This document shows positions 45,481-56,305 of a stretch of DNA of 64,000 nucleotides, one piece after another. The DNA is from Chrysogorgia sp. JL179-B06 (taxonomy: Eukaryota; Cnidaria; Anthozoa; Scleralcyonacea; Chrysogorgiidae). Under the pieces are notes generated by a model that saw nothing but the letters and a program-made list of their open reading frames with translations, did not search any database and was not told the origin of the DNA. Made by a program: the position numbers and the translations under genes. The stretch covers positions 401,501-465,500 of the forward strand of contig JAYKKM010000034.1 in NCBI GenBank assembly GCA_035772405.1. Reading direction: 5' to 3'. Numbering within the stretch: the stretch's first letter is position 1; the number at the start of each line of letters is the position of its first letter.

Positions 45481-46377
45481 GTTAGCATAGACTTTTAAAA
45501 GTACTCAGTTCTTTTCCTTTTTTATGGTCGCGCTTTGTGTAAAACTCAAGAGTGGACGACTTGTGGCATGTCTAAGGTTAGCATACATACGAGTCTTGAT
45601 AATCATGTCAGCGAGGGTCTGTATAGGAAAGTAACTCTCCTGAGGTTTTCAAGGTTGTTAAAGAACCCACTATACTACGCGGCTTTTGGCTCATCTCGTT
45701 ATATATTTTACAAGGACTTACACGCATTGCTTGACCGCTCTGTCCGCGTTAATATCCATTGTTGTCGAGGCTATCATTTTTACAAATATATCTCAGTAGG
45801 ATATGTATTACTCATAACTCGCGTTTTTGAGACCGTCTATAGATATGTATTTTCCACCAAGATATGCATGCGACATCTTTACTTGTAAACAGTTTCTTCA
45901 AGTCCATCACCATAATATTCAACTCGTCCTTTACAAAATTCTTCAGAGATGGGTAATCACCACTCCATGCTATCTTTAGATTTGATAGAAACGAGGAGTT
46001 TGGGCGAACAAGAGGATGAATTGGTCTTGTTTTGGTTCACATATCGCACTATACCAACAACGATTTCAAGATCGTCGGCTGAGAGGCTGTTAGTGTTTTC
46101 CGCCATATTGCCGAATGTCGAAACATAACATCGAATCACCATTAATAGAAACTGTAATGCCAAGACGCGATAGAAGTCAAAAAATGAAAATTACTTTTAT
46201 ATCAGCACTGACGAAAACGTTTCTCGTTTGTTTGGTCTGTACGTCATGGATGTATTTTCCCCGTTTTTTTGCACAGAAAACCTTGCACGCAATGCTCAGG
46301 CAATTAATTCCCAAAAATTCGCGGAGTTAACTAAATTATTAAAGTTTAATAGTAAATTCTTCAACTTGTTTCTTTAG

Positions 46378-46758
46378 TACCGAAGAGTTGTTCTGATATC
46401 TACAAAAAAGGAGGAAAGACAGATGGTATCTACGTAATTGATCCTGAAGGTCTTGGACCCTTTTATGTTAGGTGTGATATGACAATAAGTGGAGGAGGTT
46501 GGACTGTCTTTCAAAGACGAGTGGATGGAAGCATTGACTTTTATCTTGGATGGAACGAGTATAAGAAAGGATTTGGAGACTTAAATGGCGAGTTCTGGCT
46601 TGGGCTAGATAAGATCCATCGATTGTCAAAAAGTGGTAAAAATTCTTTGAGAGTTGATCTTGAAGATTTTGAAAACAACACACGTTTTGCTCAGTACTCA
46701 ACATTTGCAGTGGCAAATGAAACAGAAAAATACAAGTTAACTGTTGGAGGTTATTCAG
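46378..46758 (+). CDS. FReD-containing membrane protein, exon 2 (fibrinogen-like domain, N-terminal half)
   Basis: Acceptor TTTCTTTAG, 381 nt, donor CAG/GTTAGT, phase 1 at both ends, matching exon 1. The peptide PKSCSDIYKKGGKTDGIYVI opens a fibrinogen C-terminal (FReD) domain, followed by CDM, GGGWTVFQRRVDGSIDFY, GWNEYKKGFGDLNGEFWLG, and the LRVDLEDFENNTRFAQYSTF block to GGYSG. The second half, with the calcium site and the C-x-x-SNLNG end, is not in the window. SINE, (TA)n and Penelope insertions occupy the following sequence, so the domain may be broken or its last exon displaced beyond 64 kb. Confidence 0.9.
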
Positions 46759-46801
46759 GTTAGTTACTTTTATTTCAACTTAACTTAATAAGGGACTCAG
46801 T

Positions 46802-46970
46802 CACCCACTATTATAGCTCAGTGGTCAGAGCACTGCACTAGCATCGCAGGGTCGCGGGTTCAATTCCAGCCGGAAGGCCTTAAAGTTGCATTTTTCGAAA
46901 CTGGTCCCGGTTTGGTCTTAAAATGCATGTATTCCAACACTCGAAATTTTCCTTCACCACAAATCCTTTC
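46802..46970 (+). mobile_element. tRNA-derived SINE copy
   Basis: TATAGCTCAGTGGTCAGAGC and GGTTCAATTCC, then the standard body. The first bases of the tRNA head are lost. It starts 44 bp after the FReD exon 2 donor. Confidence 0.8.
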
Positions 46971-46976
46971 TATATA

Positions 46977-47180
46977 TATTATATATATATATATATAACA
47001 TGAAAACACAAGTTTGAGTTACTTCATAAGAACTTTATTCACGACAAATTTGTTTCGTATGGCAAGTGCGAAGCTTGCCACACTCATCAGGTGAATGTTA
47101 TTTCAGTATATTTGAGATGTTTGGTTGATATGTGACGTCGTGTTGTTTATGTCGTGCATGGATCGTGTTACGAGTGTGGA
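46977..47180 (-). mobile_element. Penelope-type terminus with hammerhead
   Basis: Non-coding stretch between a short and a long (TA)n. It contains the well-formed ribozyme at 47037-47096 and, on the minus strand downstream, an AATAAAG-like word. It is probably the terminal repeat of a Penelope-like or ribozyme-only element. Confidence 0.5.
47037..47096 (-). ncRNA. Hammerhead ribozyme, type I
   Basis: Minus strand: stem I ATTCAC/GTGAAT (6 bp, perfect); core CTGATGA; stem II GTGTGGCAAG with CTTGCCATAC (10 bp, one G-T) closed by CTTCG-type loop; GAA; stem III as the palindrome ACAAATTTGT; then C17 at 47043. All invariant core positions are present. The loopless palindromic stem III points to a dimeric or tandem active form. 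Confidence 0.78.
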
Positions 47181-48726
<1,546 letters not shown>

Positions 48727-48761
48727 CGTCAGGCAACTGACAGACTCGATCTAGTTAAACT

Positions 48762-49879
48762 CTATTTACATGATGAAACGAGGTGTCGTGTTACGTGTCT
48801 ACATTTACTAAAAAGTTCAGAGCGTCTGTTCAGTAGTTCGTGTTTCCGGTCCTTCAGTAGGATTAGTTTTTCTTCCAAGCACAAGTTACACCTTCGTGAG
48901 CCGATTTTGTAGGCGGGAATTTTCTTTCTTAGCGACCAATTTATCTTGAACGCGCGCTTAGAATCACTCAATTTCCAAATATACTTGACAGTTCCGTTTC
49001 ATCGGCGTATTTTCTGTGTGAAAACGACTTTGTGTGGTTTCGGTATCTGTTCTTGAATGGTCCGCCCGTTACGCCTACGTATGATTTCGTCTTGTTGTTG
49101 TCAACTGTGGTAACATCAGCTTGGTAGACCACGCTTTCTGACAGGCATTTCTTCTCGATTGGGCATTCGTCTGGTCGTCTGCAGTTGCATTCGTTTGTGT
49201 TTTGAGTGTTCGTTTGTTGTTTAGTGTGTTGGTTGAGTATTTTGTTGTTATGTTGGGAAATAAAAGATTTCATGTTAGGTAGGCAGCTGTAACTGACTCG
49301 TACAGTATGTCGGTTGAATATGCTATATAGTTTGTTGGAAGGGAGGAAATGTTTGTCAAGTAGTGATACAAAGTCTCGCCCTATGTTCGTTTGAACGTTC
49401 TTACTAAAAGGTGGGTTATACCAAATAGCGTTGCGTTGTCTGTTCCGTTTTCGTTGTTGATTATAGTTAGGGTAGTCGTTTCCGTTCTGCGCGGGTGGTT
49501 CGTATGTGAGGTTTGTGTCAAAATTGCTGTGTTTTAAGGCGTCGTTGTAGAGCGGTGCGGCAGCGTCGAATGTTCGTTTGTCGCATGAGAGTTTGTTGAT
49601 GCGTTTGTTGATTGATAATGGTAGTTGGCGTAGTATGGAGGGGGGGGGGTGGTTAGATAGTCGGTTAACGTAAAGTGGTTCGTCGTTAGGTTTTCTGAAT
49701 GGTTTGTACGTACCGTCAGTTAGGTCAAACGTTATGTCAAGGAAATTCACGCGTTTCAGGTTAGCATCGGCCGTGATTTTTAGGCCGAAATTTGCGAAGA
49801 TTTGGATCAGATCTTTGCGCGCCTCAGCTAATCTTCCGGAGGTGGTGGTGATAGCTGCTAGGCCGTCGTCCGGTATAAT
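48762..49879 (-). pseudogene. PLE1 RT thumb, GIY-YIG endonuclease and C-terminal block
   Basis: The open frame at 48968-49750 reads upstream to the DDGLAA box at about 49879 and then FLDITFDLTDGTYKPFRKPN, CNCRRPDECPIEKKC (Cys-rich motif before the nuclease), VVYQADVTT and KSYVGVTGGPFKNRYRNH (GIY-YIG core). A frameshift at about 48970 moves the last segment (CNLCLEEKLILLKDRKHELL, NRRSELFSKCRH) to another frame. The product would have joined target-primed reverse transcription with a GIY-YIG nick. Confidence 0.85.
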
Positions 49880-50259
49880 CCTATTTGGTTTCCAAATCGG
49901 TTCTCGAGCGTGCTGAGGAAAAATAGGCCAACTAGTTCACATATTTCGGCGCCGTCATAGCTGCCCATGGTTACGTCAAAAAAGTTGAGCGAGTTTTGTT
50001 TTGTCCATGCTTTGCCGTTGTTAAAAAGGAGGGATTTTCTTGCGTGTTTGATGATTTTGATGTCGTTTTCGGAAATGGTGGTGAATTGCTTAGACCAATT
50101 GATGGCGTCATCTAGTAATTGCTCGGAAATGGATGGATAAAAATTTACGATGTCGAACGATAAAAACGTGTGTCTATTCTTGTTGGGTTTTTTGGTAAAC
50201 CACGATATCGTATCGTCGGAGTTGCGCCACTGGTTGGCGTGGTGGCTCGAATATTTCAA
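49858..50259 (-). pseudogene. PLE1 reverse transcriptase core
   Basis: Encodes NQWRNSDDTISWFTK, RT motif A (LSFDIVNFYPSIS), and motif B region (VTMGSYDGAEICELVG). At the catalytic YRDD box the frame shifts: one base is missing around 49878, so this frame runs GLYRTTA and stops, while DDGLAA continues in the next frame. The RT is therefore inactive as it stands. Confidence 0.85.
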
Positions 50260-52012
50260 GGGGGGCCACTGGCCAGTGCTAAATTGGCGCCCCCAGAGAT
50301 GCCAAATCCAGTTGCAAATCCCCGAAAATTTTTGAAATCTAGAGTCTCTGAAATGCCATTTCCTGCGTTCTGGGGAAAGATTTTACAGAATTCCCATGGT
50401 TAGAAAACAACATTTTTTGTATCAAGATTTACAATTTGTTTAGAAATTTATAGGGTTTTACAAGAACGAAGAGACTGAAGAGAGACTGTTAGAAAATAAT
50501 TTTGTTCCTGGTCAAATGTCAATAACGTATAGTCAGAATATACTATAGCCTCCACTCGTACGTATAATGAGTTCTTCTCGAGTTTTGAAAACAATAACTT
50601 AACCAATAACCATATGTCCATATGTTTCTGTCTTAGCGAGCCGCCCTTATATAGTGTCTCGTCTAAGATATTTTAGATCATTATATAATGTCTATAATCA
50701 GATATTACTTGATCTACTATTTATAGCTCATTAGCTCAAGCTTACGCAAGCGTGAAGCTTACGTAAGCGTGAAGCTTACGCAAGCGTGAAGCTTACGCAA
50801 GTGTTCTAAAGCCTAGAATGTTCTGACGTGTTCTGTCGCACGTCACAATTTCAATAATCATAAAAATAGATCAATGAATACATACAGTACCGCGTTATAT
50901 TGTTTTAGAATTTTTATTCCAGAATTTAAATTTTACACACTAATCCAGCTGCCTCGTCCCCAGTCGCTCGCGTACAAATTACGAGAGCCTAGAAATTTGA
51001 GAGGAAGGCGCGCGAGGAACGACGGGAAGGGGAGAGAGCGAGAAGCGACTGGGAAATCCTGCATCCAAAATGGTGTTCTCTGTAATGGCCACTAATTTGA
51101 GTAATCTCTATATAGAGATCAGCGAATGGGATTTGCAGCTAGAGACAGGAATTGCACCAACGCAATATTGGTCTGACAATATAAAATACTTGTCGATGAC
51201 GTTTAAATTAAAGATTTATAGGTAAAATACTATAGTTCGATGACAATTTTTAAATTATTCGCGTGAACATATACGCGCTACAATTGCCAAAATACCAGTA
51301 CACTTTTGCTTTATATGAATATTAATATGCTTTGTAGAGGAAATATGTAGGATATAGTAAATTATTCCAGGTCAAACACTGACAAAATATAGTTTAAATT
51401 GCATAACTATGGGGGCGTAACGTTGTCATAAAAGCTGTAAACAAGGGTGGGTGATGACTGATGTATTATATTACCGACGTACCTGAGTTTGAATGATTTC
51501 CACCTTTACAGTGTATATATCGATTATCAAATAAAATATATGCCGTTATAACGGCACTCGAGAAGCTGGTAAAACACTCGGCGGTATATCGCCGTTTAAT
51601 ATAAACACTCGTGCGCTGTTATTTAATACTCGAATACGATAATCACACGCGGTTTTCACCTACAAAGAGCTATTTATATAGACCAATATGGCATCGGCGT
51701 ATTTCCCGTCTCTAGCTGCAAGTTTGTCAAGCGACTTCGCGTCTTCGCCATTTCCAAAGCCAATTTGCAATGTTTCGATCAAATTTGCATTGTTTCGACA
51801 CACGATTTCGCAGGCTCTAAAATTCTCATTTATCGCCTTCCCATCAACCCTTGTTTTTATCACTTTCCCATCAACCATTGCTGGCCCACTCCCGATTAAG
51901 AGCCTGCGGAGGAGGCAGCTAATCCAGGCCCTTCTTGGTAATTTTGGCGCCCACCGTCCGTGTCGGCGCCCCTCTTGAAACCATCGCTGGGGGGGCCATG
52001 GCCCCCCGGCCC
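50259..52012. mobile_element. Insertion inside PLE1
   Basis: Ends GGGGGGCCACTGGCC and the complement of GGCCATGGCCCCCC are inverted-repeat-like, with a nearby GGCGCCCC on each side. It replaces roughly 60 codons of the RT fingers. The interior has a 19-bp tandem repeat (AAGCGTGAAGCTTACGC, 50745-50805), a TTATAACGGC hairpin region near 51540-51610, and a 72-codon frame at 51660-51878. Confidence 0.5.
51660..51878 (-). CDS. Unidentified ORF in the PLE1 insertion
   Basis: 72 codons with ordinary protein-like composition, including NFRACEIVCRNNANLIETLQ and a DAILVYINSSL end. An upstream open extension to about 51970 is Arg/Trp/Gly-rich and probably not real. No family recognised. Confidence 0.3.
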   Translation of the reverse strand: MVDGKVIKTRVDGKAINENFRACEIVCRNNANLIETLQIGFGNGEDAKSLDKLAARDGKYADAILVYINSSL

Positions 52013-52020
52013 CCCCGGCC

Positions 52021-52625
52021 ACCACGCTGTGTTTCAGTTCATCGTTGATACTATTCATGCTATTCTCCTGTGCCAATTTATAGGTTTTTGTTACGTTTTC
52101 CGTCAGTAACTTGATGTATGTAGGCGCGTCCATCTCGTACATATTTCTCGTTTTGTCCGCGGGGACGAAGAGGTTGTTTGATGATGTGATCTTCCGTTTA
52201 TCGTCATCTAGAGATTTGCTAAACTCGTCGTTGCCGTCTCGGAATTGGGTGTTAGAGATCATCTTAATAACGTCGTCTTCAAAGCCTTTCAACTCTGGTA
52301 CGTGTGGCGGGCTTCGCGTGGACTTTAAGCCATACATATTCGTTTTCTGTGCGTCTTTGCTGTCACCGTGTAGGAAGAAGTGTGCTTTCCATCGCATGCG
52401 GTGGATAACACTCTCAGTTTTGTCGATTATGTTGCGTCGGTATTCATCATGAGTTGGTAGACCAATGTTCTTTAGAGAATAATTAAATCGGATCTGCTGC
52501 ATTTTCACCGTGTGTGTTCCAAGCCAATAAGAGCGCTCAACTATGGTTAGGAGCGAGATTATACCAAGAAGAATATGTAACAAAGTCACACAGTTGGCAA
52601 AAGGTTCTAGAGCGCTCAATACCAT
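52021..52625 (-). pseudogene. PLE1 reverse transcriptase N-terminal region
   Basis: About 200 codons ending where the insertion joins. Contains NNLFVPADKTRNMYEMD and YIKLLTENVTKTYKLA, the region just before the RT fingers in Penelope proteins (x-P-A-D-K-T/S-x-N...). The ATG at 52625 lies within the 5' terminal repeat, so the natural start may differ. Confidence 0.75.
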
Positions 52626-52693
52626 TATAGGTAGAGCGAATATTTATTAAGTGAAAAAGCTGTCGCTACTCGAGTTTCACGCTTATACGCGAT
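52561..52693 (-). repeat. PLE1 terminal repeat (5' side)
   Basis: Matches 48594-48726 and stops inside hammerhead stem II, so the 5' strand of the ribozyme core (CTGACGA) is absent here. Confidence 0.85.
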
Positions 52694-52724
52694 TATTACC
52701 TATATATATATATATATATATAGG

Positions 52725-52985
52725 TAATATTTGGCATTTCACTCGATCAAACTACATGTTGAAAGGATTTACGGTGAAGGAAAATTTCGAGTGTTGGAAT
52801 ACATAAATTTTAAGACCAAACCGGGACCAGTTGCGAAAAATGCAACTTAGCGGCCTTCCGGTAGGAATTGAACCCGCGACTCTGCGATTGCTAGTGCATG
52901 CAGTGCTCTGACCACTGAGCTACGGAAGCCGTTGCCGAGAGCCTAGTCACGAGTTCTGTATATATGGTGGTAATGCCGCGATAAG
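52725..52985 (-). mobile_element. tRNA-derived SINE copy, minus strand
   Basis: Complement of the 44160 SINE: tail (ATATTTGGCATTTCACTCG), body, box B complement GGAATTGAACC, box A complement CTCTGACCACTGAGCTACGG. Followed by a second tail copy at about 53000-53110 and a plus-strand head fragment at 53128-53165. Confidence 0.8.
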
Positions 52986-53164
52986 ATTCTTGGGTATATT
53001 ATAGGTAATATTTGGCATTTCACTCGATCAAACTACATGTTGAAAGGATTTACGGTGAAGGAAAATTTCGAGTGTTGGAATACATACATTTTAAGACCAA
53101 ACCGGGACGGGACTATATATATATATAGGCTTCCGTAGCTCAGTGGTCAGAGCACTGCACTAGC

Positions 53165-53400
53165 AATATATATATATATATAAAAAGTAGAGTGCTGCGT
53201 AGACAGTGTTTTGAATATATAGCAAAGTGAAAAGGTGGTAAACTGCCAAGAATTTAGTGACGAGATACTGACGTTTCGAGCGGAGCCCTTCATTCTTCTC
53301 GTCTTACTCTGATGAAGGGCTCCGCTCGAAACGTCAGTATCTCGTCACTAAATTCTTGGCAGTTTACCACCTTTTCACTTTGCTATATATATATATATAT
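53165..53400. mobile_element. Tight inverted Penelope-terminus pair
   Basis: ATATAGCAAAGTGAAAAGGT through GTTTCGAGCGGAGCCCTTCA is followed within 13 bp by its complement, giving near-perfect arms of about 80 bp. The right arm carries a hammerhead motif. Same family as 14730-15360. Confidence 0.7.
53306..53340 (+). ncRNA. Hammerhead-like motif
   Basis: ACT/AGT short stem I, CTGATGA, weak stem II, GAAACGTC. Copy of the motif at 15266-15302 with a shorter stem I. Confidence 0.4.
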
Positions 53401-53403
53401 ATA

Positions 53404-53462
53404 GTACAATATCTACAGACACGTGTTTCGCTGTTCCACAGCTCATCAGTGTAGCTTGGTAC
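53404..53462 (-). ncRNA. Hammerhead ribozyme, retrozyme copy 1
   Basis: Minus strand: stem I CTACA/TGTAG plus an outer GTAC/GTAC helix across an internal loop; CTGATGA; stem II GCTGT/ACAGC; GAA; palindromic stem III ACACGTGT; C17 at 53418. All core bases match the consensus. Confidence 0.85.
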
Positions 53463-53683
53463 AATCTAGATATGGGCATGAGTACCAATTATACACAAAC
53501 GATTGCCAGTGACAACCGCTTGTGGGATAAACAGCGGTCATGCGCACATCCAGAGAGCGTGAAGCGGTATAGGGCCAGAGTGCTCAAACTACCACAAGGG
53601 TAGTGGGCGTTGCATTATCGCTAAAGGACACCTACACCAACTTCACAGAGTGCTCAACAACACCGAAGTGAAGGAGCGTAATA

Positions 53684-53742
53684 GTACAATATCTACAGAC
53701 ACGTGTTTCGCTGTTCCACAGCTCATCAGTGTAGCTTGGTAC
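53684..53742 (-). ncRNA. Hammerhead ribozyme, retrozyme copy 2
   Basis: Same structure as copy 1. C17 at 53698, exactly 280 bases from the site in copy 1. Confidence 0.85.
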
Positions 53743-53963
53743 AATCTAGATATGGGCATGAGTACCAATTATACACAAACGATTGCCAGTGACAACCGCT
53801 TGTGGGATAAACAGCGGTCATGCGCACATCCAGAGAGCGTGAAGCGGTATAGGGCCAGAGTGCTCAAACTACCACAAGGGTAGTGGGCGTTGCATTATCG
53901 CTAAAGGACACCTACACCAACTTCACAGAGTGCTCAACAACACCGAAGTGAAGGAGCGTAATA

Positions 53964-54022
53964 GTACAATATCTACAGACACGTGTTTCGCTGTTCCACA
54001 GCTCATCAGTGTAGCTTGGTAC
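53964..54022 (-). ncRNA. Hammerhead ribozyme, retrozyme copy 3
   Basis: Same structure. C17 at 53978. The monomer around it is truncated at its right side by (TA)n. Confidence 0.85.
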
Positions 54023-54173
54023 AATCTAGATATGGGCATGAGTACCAATTATACACAAACGATTGCCAGTGACAACCGCTTGTGGGATAAACAGCGGTCA
54101 TGCGCACATCCAGAGAGCGTGAAGCGGTATAGGGCCAGAGTGCTCAAACTACCACAAGGGTAGTGGGCGTTGC

Positions 54174-54462
<289 letters not shown>

Positions 54463-54748
54463 ATATACATGAAAAAATTTAACAAAAAGAGAATCTTTCT
54501 AATCAGAACGCTTTGTTCAAATAACATACATGAAAAAGAAATTAACAGGAAGAGCTTTTTTTCTAGTAAAAAATGATTTTTGTGCAAATTTAAATAATTT
54601 AAAAATTTGCACTGTATTTCCTTTTTTCTGCACTGTATTTCCTCAAAACTGCACTGCTCTCAGCCAATCAGAATTGAGAAATTTTTTCATGCATATTATT
54701 AATATATATATATATATATATTTTTAATAAATATCTTAAAACTGTAAC

Positions 54749-54799
54749 ATCGCTACTCCGAGTTTCACGCCTCGTTTGTCGAGACGATCTTCAGGCGAT
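54749..54799 (-). ncRNA. Hammerhead ribozyme motif in PLE2
   Basis: ATCGC/GCGAT stem I; CTGAAGA core; stem II CGTCTCG/CGAGGCG; GAA; stem III ACTC/GAGT with one extra G; then A17. The T-T apposition next to the core is as in PLE1. Confidence 0.6.
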
Positions 54800-54818
54800 T
54801 GAGTGAAGTTATAAAAAT

Positions 54819-55560
54819 TCAGTTCGTTAATGGCGTCAAAACATCGACTGTTTGCTGACGCAAGTTGATCGCACGCGCGCATTTGAACTTTCCCGCGCGA
54901 AATTTGTCTCGATGGCGGCACTTCACAAAGATTTCGGATCTTCTATTCAGTGAATGCCGTTTGTCCGCTTTCATTAGACACAATTTCTCTTCAAGGCAAA
55001 GATTGCATCGCTTTCCTCCGGCTGAATATGAGTTTGCATGCTTTAGAATGGACCATTTTAGGGCAAACTCTTTCTCGCTTTCCTTCAGCTTCCACACGTA
55101 CTTCGAGAGGTCTGTATCTTTCGAGTATCTTACGTCCTTAAAAGACTTCTTGTGGTTGCCATGTCTCTCCTTGAAAGAAGTAGCTGTCATACCTACATAT
55201 TCTTTCGTAATTCCTTCATCGACTGTTGTAACTTCGGCTTTATAGACAACGTTCCGGACAAGGCAGTTTCCTTCAAGAGGGCATTCATTTGGGATCCGGC
55301 AGTTACAGCTTCGGGATTCTATGGGGGCTAAAGTTCTTGACAATACGCGGTTGTTGTGGCGAGATATGGCGCTCTTGACATTTTCCATGCAAGAGTATAG
55401 CTAACTTTAATTGAGTTTCTGCTAAATATCTTGTGAAGTGGACTTGCTCTGGGGAAATGTTTATCGATGAGCTGCAGGAAGTTCCGCGCAATATTCGTTC
55501 TGACAGTTTTACTATAAGGGGGGTTGAACCAGATGACATTTCGTAGGCGATTTCTCCTCG
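54819..55560 (-). pseudogene. PLE2 GIY-YIG endonuclease region
   Basis: The 189-codon frame (54819-55388) contains CNCRIPNECPLEGNC, VVYKAEVTT, KEYVGMTATSFKERHGNH and CNLCLEEKLCLMKADKRHSL, then NRRSEIFVKCRH. Upstream, to about 55560, the preceding RT-distal region (a VIWFNPP-type block) lies in a shifted frame. The GIY-YIG core looks intact, but there is no RT in the element. Confidence 0.8.
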
Positions 55561-55584
55561 AAGATGGTGGGGTGGAATGATTGT

Positions 55585-55745
55585 TAGTAGTATAGCAAGT
55601 GGGGCTGCGAGCCCACCAATGTCAACCGTAATATAAACACCAAAACATCACCAAACTTGTGCCAAGCCACAACTCGGCAATGTTTCGGTATTTATGTTTT
55701 ACGGTCGACATTGGTGAGCTCACAGCCCCACTTGCTATACTACTA
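55585..55745. mobile_element. 161-bp palindromic MITE
   Basis: TAGTAGTATAGCAAGTGGGG and its complement form the ends of an almost complete palindrome. It separates PLE2 from the PolB element side. Confidence 0.75.
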
Positions 55746-55857
55746 TGGTGATCATTAGTCAAGCTAGACACCCCTCCCACGTTTTCTACTCAATTGATGC
55801 AAACACACGCGAGAAAACACCAAATCACAATTTTCGCTAAATTTTACGCTACTTTAG

Positions 55858-56014
55858 CCATATTTAAAAATAGAGTGTGCCGCTTCATCATTTTCACATA
55901 TTTAAAAAATAGAAAGCGCCGTTTCAACATTTTCGCATATTTAAAAAATAGAGTGTGTCGCTTCATCATTTTCGCATATTTAAAAAATAGAAAGTGTCGT
56001 TTCAACATTTTCGC
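55858..56014. repeat. Four 39-bp tandem repeats left of polB
   Basis: Units start CATATTTAAAAAATAGA and alternate between two versions (GTGT..CGCTTCATCA and AAG..CGTTTCAACA), giving a 78-bp higher-order period. Another short direct repeat, AGCGAAATGGTGCTCTTTTG and its near copy, is at 56116 and 56199. They may be part of the PolB element's terminal non-coding region. Confidence 0.75.
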
Positions 56015-56070
56015 ATTTTTTGTTCAACAAACTACGACTGCCGCTGTCTCAATTCACGCGCGAAAAAAAA

Positions 56071-56095
56071 ACCACTAGATTTTGATTCTAGTGGT
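56071..56095. terminator. Perfect 9-bp hairpin downstream of polB
   Basis: ACCACTAGA and TCTAGTGGT enclose a 7-nt loop, next to an A9 run. It could form in the 3' region of the polB transcript, about 210 bp after the stop. Role unknown. Confidence 0.35.
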
Positions 56096-56305
56096 GATGT
56101 TTATCCAAATGGATAGCGAAATGGTGCTCTTTTGATTGGTCAACCCACACCAGCGCCCACAACAAATATTTTATCCAAACAAGTACCCAAATGGGGAGCG
56201 AAATGGCGCTCTTTTGATTGGTTAACAACATTGACTAATTTGCATACTAACAGGTGGCCGGTTGTTTTGCGAATTAGTCCGTTTGTTCACTATTTTCAAT
56301 GTTTG

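Larger units (their letters stand above)
54735..55585 (-). mobile_element. Penelope-like element PLE2, 5'-truncated
   Basis: Carries only the C-terminal part of a PLE protein plus a hammerhead downstream. It is a different subfamily from PLE1 by sequence. Its upstream end is lost at the palindrome 55585-55745. Confidence 0.8.

Noticed and set aside
45535..45888. 117-codon frame in the FReD intron
   Set aside because: No family features. It lies between well-supported donor and acceptor sites of the FReD gene.
53650..53883. 77-codon frame repeated identically at 53930-54163
   Set aside because: Identity comes from the 280-bp tandem repeat. The monomer is explained by the hammerhead element.
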